Part shown: in pieces, positions 54,726 through 63,608 of the stretch
Position numbering within the stretch: position 1 is the stretch's first letter
How the letters are laid out: every line of letters begins with the position of its first letter
The notes under the pieces: generated by a model
Told to the model about the DNA's origin: nothing
Database searches by the model: none
Seen by the model: the letters and a program-made list of their open reading frames with translations, nothing else
Assembly (NCBI RefSeq): GCF_003115845.1
Contig: NZ_KZ819029.1
Coordinates: 1 to 64,000 of the forward strand
Source of the DNA: Brenneria roseae subsp. roseae
Lineage (GTDB): Bacteria > Pseudomonadota > Gammaproteobacteria > Enterobacterales > Enterobacteriaceae
Direction of reading: 5' to 3'
Length of the DNA stretch: 64,000 bases
Position numbers and translations under genes: made by a program

Positions 54726-55637
54726 TCAACGCCCCTTTCCTTTAGGATCCAGCAGGTCACGCAGACCATCGCCAAACAGATTAAAACCGGTTGCCGTAAT
54801 CAGAATGGCCATTCCCGGAAACGCGGAGTACCACCACTGGTCGAGAATATAGTTACGTCCATTGGCCACCATCGCGCCCCATTCCGCGGTCGGCTGCTGC
54901 GCGCCGAGTCCGATAAAGCCGAGCGTTGCCGCCATCAGTATCGACGTACCGATATCCAACGACGCCTGCACCACCAGCGGCGGCAAAACGTTGCGCAGCA
55001 CATGCCAGCTAATCAGGTGCCAACGTGACGCGCCGAACGTGCGCGTGGCCTGCATATAAGCCTGATGGCGCAGCATCAACGTTTGACCGCGCGCCAACCG
55101 CACATAGAAAGGAATACGCACCACCGCAATGGCCAGCATGGCATTAAACAGGCTGGGACCGAGCGCCGCCGCCAGCGCCATGGTCAGCACCAGCGAAGGC
55201 ACCGATAGCACGATGTCCATACAGCGCATAATCAGCGCATCCACCAGACCGCCCATCACGCCGGAAAAACAACCAAGCAGCGAGCCGATGGCTCCCGCCA
55301 GTACCACCACTGCGACACCGGCCGTCACCGACTGCTGACTGCCAATCAACACGCGGCTGAAAATATCGCGCCCCACCTCGTCAGTACCAAACCAGTGCAG
55401 CGCAGAAGGCGCCTGCAACCGGGCGGTCAGGTCAATCGCATTCGGGTCATACGGCACCAGCCACGGCGAGAACACCATCAGCAGCGTAACGATAAGCATG
55501 ATGGCTGAGCCAACCAGCGTCAGCGGGCTGCGGCTGAGCAGATAAAAGGTCCGCCGCCAGTTGGCAAATCGCGAGGTCGTCTCCGGAGGAGAGCCGTTTA
55601 ATCCACCGTTCTCCATCCCATTTTCCAGCAAAGACAT
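54726..55637 (-). CDS. ddpC: Dipeptide ABC transporter permease DdpC
   Basis: A 303-residue permease with about six membrane helices. It begins with the DppC-type leader LVGSAIMLIVTLLMVFSPWL and HWFGTDEVGRDIFSRVLIG, a signature of the class, and has the EAA loop LMLRHQAYMQATRTFGAS. It starts five bases after the ddpB end. Confidence 0.93.
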   Translation of the reverse strand: MSLLENGMENGGLNGSPPETTSRFANWRRTFYLLSRSPLTLVGSAIMLIVTLLMVFSPWLVPYDPNAIDLTARLQAPSALHWFGTDEVGRDIFSRVLIGSQQSVTAGVAVVVLAGAIGSLLGCFSGVMGGLVDALIMRCMDIVLSVPSLVLTMALAAALGPSLFNAMLAIAVVRIPFYVRLARGQTLMLRHQAYMQATRTFGASRWHLISWHVLRNVLPPLVVQASLDIGTSILMAATLGFIGLGAQQPTAEWGAMVANGRNYILDQWWYSAFPGMAILITATGFNLFGDGLRDLLDPKGKGR

Positions 55638-55642
55638 TTCTT

Positions 55643-56659
55643 TTACCCCTCACGTCCGATACGCGGGTCAATCCACACGTAGAGCAAATCCACCAGCAGA
55701 TTGACGATCACATAGGCAAACGACACCACGACCGCAAACCCCATCACCGCCGGGAAATCCAGCGCCTGGATCGAGTTCACCACATAGGCCCCCATGCCCG
55801 GCCAGGCAAAAACCGTTTCCGTCAGTACCGCGCCATAGAGCAAGTCCCCCAGCGCCAGACCGAGCACGGTAATCGACGGTATCAACGCATTGGGCAGCGC
55901 ATGGCACAGGATCACCCGCCAGTGCGACAGGCCGTTCGCCCGCGCGGTGCGGATATAGTCTTCCCCCATCTGTTCCAGCATCGCCGAACGGATTTGCCGG
56001 GCAACGATCCCCAGGTGTACAAAAGCCAGCGTCAACGCGGGCATCACCAGATGCTGGAAACCGTTCCAGAATGCTTCGCTATTACCCGTCAGCAGTGAAT
56101 CGAGCAGATAAAAACCGGTGATGTGCGTCGGCGGGTCCACCCAGTCATCCAGCCGTCCGCCGCCGGGCAGTACATTCATCTGGCCGTAAAACAGAATAAT
56201 CACGCCCAGTCCCAGCCAGAATGCCGGCGTGGAGATCCCCACCACCGAGAGCAGACGGACCAGATGGTCAGGAAATTTATTGCGGTATACCGCGGACAAC
56301 ACGCCCAGCGGCACGCCCAGAACGATGGCCAGCAACAGCGCGCTCAACGCCAGTTCCAGCGTTGCCGGAAAGAACGCTTTCAGGTCTTCAAGCACGGGAC
56401 GTCCGGTACGGATCGAGGTGCCCAAATCGCCATGCAGCAAATCGGTCACATAGCGGTAAAACTGTACGTACAGCGGCTGATCCAGCCCCAGTTGCCGCCG
56501 GATGTGCTGCACGATCTCCTCGCTCGCGCGATTGCCCGCCAGCAAACTCGCCGGATCGCCGGGGATCATGTGCGAGATGATGAACGTAATGACACATACG
56601 CCGATCATCACCAGCACCAGTCCCCAGCAGCGCTGGCGAATAATGGTCCAGAAAGTCAT
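55643..56659 (-). CDS. ddpB: Dipeptide ABC transporter permease DdpB
   Basis: A 338-residue permease of the DppB/OppB class with the N-terminal CVITFIISHMIPGDPAS and the EAA loop MLEQMGEDYIRTARANGLS. It heads the transporter part of the unit and follows ddpA across a stem-loop, the usual layout in which the binding protein is made in excess. Confidence 0.93.
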   Translation of the reverse strand: MTFWTIIRQRCWGLVLVMIGVCVITFIISHMIPGDPASLLAGNRASEEIVQHIRRQLGLDQPLYVQFYRYVTDLLHGDLGTSIRTGRPVLEDLKAFFPATLELALSALLLAIVLGVPLGVLSAVYRNKFPDHLVRLLSVVGISTPAFWLGLGVIILFYGQMNVLPGGGRLDDWVDPPTHITGFYLLDSLLTGNSEAFWNGFQHLVMPALTLAFVHLGIVARQIRSAMLEQMGEDYIRTARANGLSHWRVILCHALPNALIPSITVLGLALGDLLYGAVLTETVFAWPGMGAYVVNSIQALDFPAVMGFAVVVSFAYVIVNLLVDLLYVWIDPRIGREG

Positions 56660-56672
56660 ACACGTCCCCTGA

Positions 56673-56705
56673 CCGGCCGACAGCGCATCAGGCGCCGCCG
56701 GCCGG
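56673..56705. other. REP-like stem-loop between ddpA and ddpB
   Basis: CCGGCCG (56673-56679) and CGGCCGG (56699-56705) enclose a GC-rich segment. It lacks a T-tract. Such intercistronic hairpins commonly stabilise the upstream binding-protein mRNA. Confidence 0.45.
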
Positions 56706-56763
56706 ATAAACGGTGGTCATCAAGGATGGCGTTCGCAGACTGCTCAGCCTGCGTTTTTACCGG

Positions 56764-58356
56764 TTATTTCTTGCTCATCTGTCCGACGTTAAACACCTGT
56801 TCCAGCATCGGGTTGAACACAAATCCCCGCACCTCTTTGTTCATGGCGACCTGATAGTTTTTCTGGAATAGATAGACGTAGGCCGCTTCGTCGATCACCA
56901 CTTTTTGTGCCTGCTGGTAGTAATCGGTACGTTGCTTCTGATCGGATACCTCGATGGCTTTTTGCAGCAGCGTGTCGACCGCCGGGTTGTCATAGAAAGC
57001 ACGGTTACCCGGCAGCCCTTTCTTATTGGATTCAAACCAGTAGTTCATATACATATAGGGGTCGGCAAAATCCGGACTCCAGTTACCGATGGAGATGTCG
57101 TAATCCCCTTTACCGATGCGATCGCGCATGGTGGCGTTGGCCAGTTTTTCCAGCTTCACGCTGATCCCAACCGAGGCCAGACTGGCCTGCATGGAAAGCG
57201 CGATGGATTCCCAGTTCGGATCGTTATCCGAATAGAGGAAACTCAGCGTCTGGCCACGATCTTTCACATTAGCCAATGCCGCTTTGGCTTTTTCCGGGTC
57301 CAGGCTGTATTGCATCGCCGTGGCATCATAACCCCACATGCCTTCCGGGATCGGGCCGCGCATCTGTTTGCCGTTTCCGCCCAAAATGCCGTTCACCATG
57401 CCCTGATAGTCCGTCGCCCAGGAGATGGCGCGCCGAAAATCGGCGTTATCCAACGGCGCTTTGCCATTATTCAGGTACAGATAAGTCACCCGCAGCGCCG
57501 GATACTCCTCCACCGACACGACATCTTCTTTTTTCAATGCCGCCAGTTGATCCATCGGCAGGGAGTCTGCAATGTCAATGTCGCCACGGGACAGTTGCAG
57601 ACGACGGCTGGAGCTTTCACCAATGATTTTTACCGTCACGCGTTTAAATGCGGGCGCCGGGCCGCTGTAGTGAGGGTTGGGCACCAGAACCAGCTGTTGT
57701 CCTTTCTGCCAGCGTTCCAACTTGTACGGCCCCGATCCGGCGGTGTTAGCCGCCAGCCAGCCTTTCCCCTGATCGTCAGGATGCGCTTTGGCGATAGCCG
57801 GGTTCACAATGCCTGCGCCGTCATTCGCCAGCGTATAGAGGAAAGGCGCAAAGACCGTTTTCAGCGTAAAACGCACGGTCATCGGATCGACGACCGTCAC
57901 CGCCATATCTTTAGGAAACGCTTCCGACGGCCCTTGTCCCATCTCCATCAGGCGATCGAACGACCATTTCACCGCTTCTGCGTTCACCTCCGAGCCATCA
58001 TCAAATTTCGCTCCCGGCTTCAGTTTGAACGTCCACACCAGTTGGTCGTCTGATGCCGTCCAGCTTTCCGCCAGTTCGCCTTCGACTTCCGTCGAGCCTT
58101 TACCGCCTTCAGTCTTGTACTGCACCAGCCGCTGATAGGCCGGGTAGGTTACCGTCCAGTCGTTGTTGTCAATGGTAACCGCAGGATCCAGCGTTTGCGG
58201 ATCGGCCGCCTTGCCGATAACCAGCATATCCTTAGGCACGGCAGCCTCCGTCTGAAATGTGGCCCCCGCCACAGCAAACAGAACGGCTCCCGCCAGCAGA
58301 CCACGGGTGAATCGGCGATGAAGCGGGGTAGGTACTTTGTCGCTAAAGATGCTCAT
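56764..58356 (-). CDS. ddpA: Dipeptide-binding protein DdpA
   Basis: A 530-residue periplasmic binding protein of the DppA/OppA class. The start at 58356 has AGGAG seven bases upstream. An Arg-rich signal peptide ends near QTEAA. The mature protein has GKAADPQTLDPAVT, VWTFKLKPGAKFDDGSEV, GSGPYKLERW and NADFRRAISWATDY, all class motifs. In E. coli, DdpA binds D-Ala-D-Ala. Ligand identity here rests on the neighbouring ddpX. Confidence 0.93.
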   Translation of the reverse strand: MSIFSDKVPTPLHRRFTRGLLAGAVLFAVAGATFQTEAAVPKDMLVIGKAADPQTLDPAVTIDNNDWTVTYPAYQRLVQYKTEGGKGSTEVEGELAESWTASDDQLVWTFKLKPGAKFDDGSEVNAEAVKWSFDRLMEMGQGPSEAFPKDMAVTVVDPMTVRFTLKTVFAPFLYTLANDGAGIVNPAIAKAHPDDQGKGWLAANTAGSGPYKLERWQKGQQLVLVPNPHYSGPAPAFKRVTVKIIGESSSRRLQLSRGDIDIADSLPMDQLAALKKEDVVSVEEYPALRVTYLYLNNGKAPLDNADFRRAISWATDYQGMVNGILGGNGKQMRGPIPEGMWGYDATAMQYSLDPEKAKAALANVKDRGQTLSFLYSDNDPNWESIALSMQASLASVGISVKLEKLANATMRDRIGKGDYDISIGNWSPDFADPYMYMNYWFESNKKGLPGNRAFYDNPAVDTLLQKAIEVSDQKQRTDYYQQAQKVVIDEAAYVYLFQKNYQVAMNKEVRGFVFNPMLEQVFNVGQMSKK

Positions 58357-58434
58357 GGGCAGACTCCTGGTATCAATCAATAAAAGGGCGAATAACGTCG
58401 TTTTTTACCTGCAAGATTTGCTGCATATCAGTCA

Positions 58435-59049
58435 TCAGCCGGCGTTTATCGGCGGATAACAACCGAAACGATCGGTTAATAACGGGTATTCCCGCGCGTT
58501 GGGTAATTCAAAATGCCACCACTCGCTGGCAATGCCGCGATAGCCGCCAGCCTGCATCACTGCGTTTAATAACAATCGATGACGCTGTATCTGTGGAGGA
58601 AGATCGGGATAAAAGGGATGCGAACGTTCATTCATTTCGTCAAACGCGGCGCCCATATCGAGCGCCGCGCCATGCTCATCCAGCAGCGTGAGGTCAATGG
58701 CGACGCCACGGCTGTGATGGGAACCAAGACGAATATCCACCACATATTCGGGATTCGGAAACGCCGTCCACAGACAGACCTGCGCCTGCTGCGGGCGATA
58801 GGCGTCAAAAATTTTCAGGTTAAAACCAGCCAGCCGGGCCACATCGGCACAGCGAACCAGCGCCTGCGACGCATCCGGGTGCAGCAGGCAACGGTGTTCA
58901 CGGTAAATCGGCTGTCCGGTCAGGTTATCGTCGGTGGCATATTTCAGATCGATAACCACCTCCGGCAGCAGCGCCGCGACATCGACCAGTTCCACGCCGT
59001 CATCTTTCTTCATCAAACCGTTTTGCGTCACGGTGTATTCCTCATTCAT
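58435..59049 (-). CDS. ddpX: D-alanyl-D-alanine dipeptidase DdpX (VanX type)
   Basis: A 204-residue zinc dipeptidase. Metal and catalytic residues are visible: SHHSRGVAIDLTL (the SxHxxGxAxD motif) and SEWWHFEL (catalytic Glu and third zinc His), plus the catalytic Arg region FDAYRPQQAQ. It hydrolyses D-Ala-D-Ala released from cell wall turnover and allows its use as nutrient. No signal peptide is present, so it is cytoplasmic. It lies between the RpiR gene and ddpA, the same X-A-B-C-D-F order as in E. coli. Confidence 0.93.
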   Translation of the reverse strand: MNEEYTVTQNGLMKKDDGVELVDVAALLPEVVIDLKYATDDNLTGQPIYREHRCLLHPDASQALVRCADVARLAGFNLKIFDAYRPQQAQVCLWTAFPNPEYVVDIRLGSHHSRGVAIDLTLLDEHGAALDMGAAFDEMNERSHPFYPDLPPQIQRHRLLLNAVMQAGGYRGIASEWWHFELPNAREYPLLTDRFGCYPPINAG

Positions 59050-59128
59050 CAGACTATGTTTATCCGGGCTATAGCGACCAACGCGATATTTGCTGAAACG
59101 AGTGGTTCAGGGCCATCGGCTCGTTTCG

Positions 59129-60001
59129 TCACGACTCAAACTGGCCAAACTGCTTTTGCAGCGTCCGGTTTTCCGCCAGCCGCTGCTCGGCGTCAATGCC
59201 GCGCAGCTCCAGTACCGCAGAGGTCAGCAGGTTGAACAGGCAACTGAGCGGCGCCAGTGAATCCCAGAACTGGCCGGTATCGGTCTTCACCTGTAGCAGA
59301 TCCACCGGATAGTCCCGCGCCCAGGGACAGTAAATGTCGGTAATCAAGGCCAATGACAGGCCGCGTTCACAGGCGGCATGACAATATTTCTGCGCCACCA
59401 CCGAGTAGGCGCGCGTGTCCGTCACCACCAGATACGGGGTATCGAATTCCGAATTCAGCGATTCCACATAGGTTCCCGACAGCCCGTCGGCGAAGTAGAC
59501 TTTGGGGCGCAGGTACTCAAGGTGGCTGTAAAACGCATTGGCGATGCCGCGCATAGACTGAATCCCCAGAATGAATACCGCATCAGCATCAGCCAACCGG
59601 CGACTGATGCGGGTAAAAACCTCTCCCTGCGCCAGTTGATACACATGGTTGATCGCGTCCAGCTCCAGCGTCAGCGCCTGTTGCAGTTTCTCGTGCTGCG
59701 GCTGCCGCCGGCGCTGCTGATATACGCCAAGCCGATCCGTTACCAGCCACGGCTGATAAACCCCGCCATTCTGCTGACGCAATGTGCGTTTGAAATCATC
59801 CAGATTGCGATATCCGAGGCTGCGCAGATAGCGACCGACCGAAATACCGGTGGTGGCGGCACTGCGGCCAATGCTGTCCGCGGTTTCAAATGGCACCTGC
59901 GCCAGATTGGCAAGCAGATATCCGGCAATACGTTTACCGGTCGGCGTCTGCCCGGCGAACGATGCTTCAATCTGTGCAATCACATCGTGATGATCGGCCA
60001 T
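59129..60001 (-). CDS. RpiR/MurR-type regulator heading the ddp operon
   Basis: A 290-residue regulator started at 60001, where AAGGA lies upstream. The N-terminal helix-turn-helix is at about residues 30-70 (PFETADSIGRSAATTGISVGRYLRSLGYRNLDDFK) and the SIS domain follows (AVFILGIQSMRGIANAFYSHL). The E. coli ddp operon lacks such a neighbour, whereas MurR-type RpiR proteins sense a cell wall sugar phosphate (MurNAc-6-phosphate). Control by a cell wall-derived signal is a reasonable inference. It is first in the unit, about 80 bases before ddpX. Confidence 0.88.
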   Translation of the reverse strand: MADHHDVIAQIEASFAGQTPTGKRIAGYLLANLAQVPFETADSIGRSAATTGISVGRYLRSLGYRNLDDFKRTLRQQNGGVYQPWLVTDRLGVYQQRRRQPQHEKLQQALTLELDAINHVYQLAQGEVFTRISRRLADADAVFILGIQSMRGIANAFYSHLEYLRPKVYFADGLSGTYVESLNSEFDTPYLVVTDTRAYSVVAQKYCHAACERGLSLALITDIYCPWARDYPVDLLQVKTDTGQFWDSLAPLSCLFNLLTSAVLELRGIDAEQRLAENRTLQKQFGQFES

Positions 60002-60040
60002 ACCCGTCCTTTGTTGTTCCGCTATCAAAACCGGGTTAAA

Positions 60041-60056
60041 TGTTAGTTAGCTAACA
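60041..60056. promoter_or_regulatory. Palindrome upstream of the RpiR-ddp unit
   Basis: TGTTAG and CTAACA flank TTAG in an otherwise non-coding stretch 40 bases before the regulator start codon, a suitable place for an autoregulatory operator. Confidence 0.4.
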
Positions 60057-60385
60057 AAGCATGGACTGTGCCAATCTGCACTGACTTGATTAATTTCATT
60101 AATAAACAAAGGATTATGGAGGAATGCGATGTCATTGCCTCTCATAGGCAGGAAACCGAAGATTGAAATCGGGAGAGTCACTGCACAATAACAAGGCAGT
60201 TGCCCCAAAAATTAACAAAAGTTCAACTAATGGAAAAACGATGAGGAGGTAGAGCTTCAGCGAGAAAGAAAATCATGCAACCGGATTCACCACATCAACC
60301 TGAAGAATGGGATCCATGCTTGTCTGCGTATTTGCCTTTATTGCAGGGTTATTCGCGTTCAGGCGGATAACCCCGCAGCATGATA
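60057..60385. other. Spacer upstream of the ddp unit
   Basis: About 330 bases between two minus-strand genes. It must hold the ddp promoter and the end of the tail-collar transcript. I see no gene and no strong terminator hairpin with a T-tract. Confidence 0.45.
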
Positions 60386-61072
60386 TTAATCTCGGGTTGG
60401 ATAAATGCCGAGCGAAGCAATGCACGCTTTCAGAGCAATTTGAGGCGATATAATATCGAATGACTGAGAACCCCCGTTAGGTTGTACCGCAATCGTCCCG
60501 CCCGAGCCACCGCCGCTCACGCCGCCTAACGGAACCTGCGTGCCGCCGGCAGGCGCATAAATTCTTGCCGCCGGGGTGCTCGCCGCCGCTAACTGATTGT
60601 TCGCCGCCGATGGCGTAGCGGACACGCCCGCATTCTCCGTCGCGTTAACCACCACGGTCGTTCCCGGCGTTGGCGACAGTGTAGCCAGATGGCTATGGGC
60701 CGGCATTTGCGCCACCGTCAACGTTACTTTTTCATTTCCCCGGGTGGACCCCATTGGGGCATCCGTCAATCCCGGTCCCTGCCCCTGGCCTATCGGGGAT
60801 CTGCCACGGAGGTCGGGCAGTTGGAAAGTGGTACGCCCATCACCACCATACCGGTTGCCGAGCAGGGAATACAGTGCCTGATAACTACTGATTTGTATCG
60901 TTTGTCCCTCCGCAGCAAGGTATCCAGTGGGGCAAAACGCCACGGCGGTGAAACAGACCGAGCCGATATACGGACTATCGGCACTGCATGTCGCCATTGC
61001 CCCCGGCGAAACAGCAACCAATGTGAGGCCCGAGGCCAGCATATAACAACAGCTTTTCAGACGAAATTTCAT
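60386..61072 (-). CDS. Exported phage-tail-collar domain protein (microcystin-dependent-protein family)
   Basis: A 228-residue protein with a signal peptide (LASGLTLVAVSPGAMA). The tail-collar domain is at residues ~35-100 (YIGSVCFTAVAFCPTGYLAAEGQ, then YSLLGNRYGGDGRTTFQLPDLRGRSPIG with the conserved RYGGDGRTTFxLPDLRGR core). A Gly/Ser/Ala/Thr-rich linker precedes the C-terminus, which ends IALKACIASLGIYPTRD as in MdpB-type proteins. Four cysteines may form disulfides in the periplasm or outside. No phage genes surround it. Function of this family in bacteria is unclear; a role outside the cytoplasm is indicated by the signal. Confidence 0.85.
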   Translation of the reverse strand: MKFRLKSCCYMLASGLTLVAVSPGAMATCSADSPYIGSVCFTAVAFCPTGYLAAEGQTIQISSYQALYSLLGNRYGGDGRTTFQLPDLRGRSPIGQGQGPGLTDAPMGSTRGNEKVTLTVAQMPAHSHLATLSPTPGTTVVVNATENAGVSATPSAANNQLAAASTPAARIYAPAGGTQVPLGGVSGGGSGGTIAVQPNGGSQSFDIISPQIALKACIASLGIYPTRD

Positions 61073-61505
61073 ATGAACCTTCCTTATTCCTTGCCATTGA
61101 CATAAAGCGATATCCCGTCATCCTTCAAGTGCAGAGGCGCTGGCTGCTCGCCTTTCTGCAACTCGAATTATTTAAGGTATATAGTGATATCGCCAAAGCG
61201 TTAACGATCGGTACCGCGCTTATTCGCCCAGATAAATGGGATGAATTAGAATACATACTGAAAGCAGTCCTGCTTATTTATGTATAGATTTAAATTGCAT
61301 TTCGTCAAATATTCGCCCGGCAACTTTTTATTTCTATAATCATCAGGTTATTTTTATTTCTCTATTGAGATTTAATGATTATAAAAAACCGACATTCCCC
61401 AGGGGCGTTATACTTGGCAGAGATATAAATAGACTGCTATTAATATATTCACAATATACCGGAAAGGCCAGCGTACCGGCTATTTAAAAGATAACAGCAA
61501 CTGCG
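61073..61505. other. Spacer between the collar protein and the M50/HlyD gene
   Basis: About 430 bases, AT-rich from 61190 on. It contains an intergenic palindromic repeat (61110-61184). No gene-like frame is visible. Confidence 0.5.
61110..61184. repeat. Enterobacterial palindromic intergenic repeat, short copy
   Basis: The arms TATCCCGTCATCCTTCAAGT ... GCAG and CTGCAACTCGAATTATTTAA ... GGTATATA are inverted near-copies around a GC-rich centre. I recognise these end sequences as those of a palindromic repeat dispersed in Pectobacterium, Serratia, Yersinia and relatives. The centre is shorter than in full copies. Copy number was not checked. Confidence 0.55.
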
Positions 61506-63608
61506 TTAAAAACCGCTTTCTCTCACGCCAATTGCCGCTAACCGCCGCCAGATACTGGTAAACAATGATTCTCTTTCACCATTAATCACCACCACGCCAC
61601 GTAATGGCTGCTTTGGCAAGGCCCTATCCGAGGTTACGTCAATGTTTACACCGTACCAGGCTTGCACCGGCCGGGGCTTTTTCTGATCGTCGCGGCGCAC
61701 TGCAATCGGCCCGCCGCGATCGGAAGCCAACATTTCGCGATCCAGCGCAGTAATGCCGGTAGGATCGATCGCCTGCACCAAGGCTGACGTTGCCGGCCAG
61801 ACAGGATCGTCAGCAATAAACTTCCCCGTTGTTCCTACGCTGACACGGTGCAGATTATCCTCACGCAGATAGCCCCGCAGCCGCCCGCTGCGGGTATCGA
61901 CGATGCGAAGCACCGGCGATTCCGTGCCAAGCCAGCGCCCTGCCGTCAGATCAATGGCCACATCTCTGACCTGACCCGACTGCGGCGCCCGAATCTGCAA
62001 ACGTGTCTGCTGTGCGCGCAGTCCCCGATATTGTGCCAGCGACTCGGCCAGCTCCTGTTCAAGAATCAGTGTTTCACCAATGGTGTCGCGGCTCGCCGCC
62101 TGCCGACGCAGCTGTAGTTGCAGAATAGCGATACGTTGACGCGCGATCAGTAAACGGAAATCCAGATCCGCCGACGTCAACTCCAGCAACAGATCCCCCG
62201 CTTGCACTAATTGACCATCCGTCACGTGCAGCTGGCGTATTTGCGCCGGTACAGGCGCATACAGCGTGCTGGTGCGCGGCGCTTCCAGGATTGCGGGCAT
62301 CTCCACCTGGCTCCGCCAGGGGAAAAACAGCAAGGCCGACAGCAATAGCACCAACAGCCCGGTTCTCAGCACAGCAGACAGCCGGGAGCGCTGACGCTGT
62401 TTCCACCACTGTACGAACTCCTGAATGATGGGTAAACCAATAAACCAGCTGATTTCAACCAGCATAAGGAAGATACCTAATACTTTGAAAAAATAGTGAT
62501 AAACCGCCAACGCAATGCCGAAGAACAAAAAAAAGCGCCAAATCCAGGACGCGTAGCCCCACAGCAACAACCGGCGTCCCATCCGCGGCGACCAGCGCTC
62601 CGGCGGCGGTTCGCCATAACCGAACAAGGTTTCCCGCAAATGCCAGCGGCACAGGGCATATGCCCGCCCTTGCAGGTTATCAATCCGCCAGAAGTCGCTT
62701 AGCATAAAGTAGCCATCAAAACGCATCAGCGGGTTGATATTAATAATGATTGTCGTAATCCAGGTCGCGCTGGACAACAAAAAGGCCGCCGAATGCAGCG
62801 GCCCTTCCGGCAATACCGACCAGGCTAACAGTGCCACGGTGGCAAGCAACAGCTCCGCCAGAATGCCGCCGGCACCGATTAACAGACGCGCGCGGTGTTC
62901 TTTGACGCGCCAGGCGTCGCTGACGTCAGTATAAAACATGGGAAACATGACGATAAACGCCACGCCCATGCTTTGCACCCGGCACCCGGCTTTCTTCGCC
63001 ATGTAGGCATGGCCCAATTCATGAATCAACTTGGCGAACACCAACGCGCAACCAAAGGCAATCATGCCTTCCATACTGAACAGATGGGGAAACGAGCTGC
63101 GATAGCGCGGCCAGTCACGGCTAACCAGAAATAAACCAAGCAGGAACAGAACCGGGAAAGCGAATCGCAATAGCGAAGAACCGTACTTTTGCAGCCAGGG
63201 CCAGGTTTTATTCAAAAACGGTTCCGGTCGCCACAGTGGAATACGGAAAAACAGATACTGGTGCAGCGCCTGTTTCAACAGGCTTTGGCGACGGCTCGCC
63301 GCTTTTATGGCGTAGCTGCCGCGCTGTTCGGGATCGCTGGCGGCAATCAAATCATGAACACGCAGAAAACGCAGGAAGCTATCAAGTTCATCATGGCTTA
63401 TCGGCACACCCGGCTCCCGGTTGACCGCTGAAATCACCTGCTCGCTGTCCTGTAATGACCAATGACGGAGCAAACGAATCGCCGTGTTATTCAACTTGAA
63501 ATAACGCCCGGAAATGCTGTCGGCCAGCGTCCACTGGGGAGAGCCATCCAACGCTGGCGCGGCCCCGGATATTTGCAGGTCGTCGCGCAGTGGAGGTAAG
63601 GCCGCCAT
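61506..63608 (-). CDS. Membrane M50 metalloprotease fused to a HlyD-like domain, with PqqD-like N-terminus
   Basis: A 700-residue protein with three parts. Residues ~25-90 resemble the PqqD-like domain (ISGRYFKLNNTAIRLLRHW, then a winged-helix-like tail). The middle part has several membrane helices and the zinc site LIHELGHAY (residues 195-202) with the distal INPLMRFDGYF (Asp298), the two halves of the site-2 protease/M50 active site. Residues ~430-620 form a HlyD-like barrel-sandwich and hairpin (APVPAQIRQLHVTDGQLVQAGDLLLEL, then RIAILQLQLRR and RAPQSGQVRDVAI). The start codon overlaps the stop of the upstream HlyD gene (TAATG). Such chimeras occur in peptide-export and modification loci. 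Substrate and partners are unknown. Confidence 0.85.
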   Translation of the reverse strand: MAALPPLRDDLQISGAAPALDGSPQWTLADSISGRYFKLNNTAIRLLRHWSLQDSEQVISAVNREPGVPISHDELDSFLRFLRVHDLIAASDPEQRGSYAIKAASRRQSLLKQALHQYLFFRIPLWRPEPFLNKTWPWLQKYGSSLLRFAFPVLFLLGLFLVSRDWPRYRSSFPHLFSMEGMIAFGCALVFAKLIHELGHAYMAKKAGCRVQSMGVAFIVMFPMFYTDVSDAWRVKEHRARLLIGAGGILAELLLATVALLAWSVLPEGPLHSAAFLLSSATWITTIIININPLMRFDGYFMLSDFWRIDNLQGRAYALCRWHLRETLFGYGEPPPERWSPRMGRRLLLWGYASWIWRFFLFFGIALAVYHYFFKVLGIFLMLVEISWFIGLPIIQEFVQWWKQRQRSRLSAVLRTGLLVLLLSALLFFPWRSQVEMPAILEAPRTSTLYAPVPAQIRQLHVTDGQLVQAGDLLLELTSADLDFRLLIARQRIAILQLQLRRQAASRDTIGETLILEQELAESLAQYRGLRAQQTRLQIRAPQSGQVRDVAIDLTAGRWLGTESPVLRIVDTRSGRLRGYLREDNLHRVSVGTTGKFIADDPVWPATSALVQAIDPTGITALDREMLASDRGGPIAVRRDDQKKPRPVQAWYGVNIDVTSDRALPKQPLRGVVVINGERESLFTSIWRRLAAIGVRESGF

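Noticed and set aside
56905-58053. 382-codon plus-strand open frame
   Set aside because: Antisense to ddpA, and no ribosome site or recognisable domain.
60386-61072. Prophage tail region
   Set aside because: Only one tail-collar domain protein is present, with a signal peptide, and no other phage gene lies nearby.
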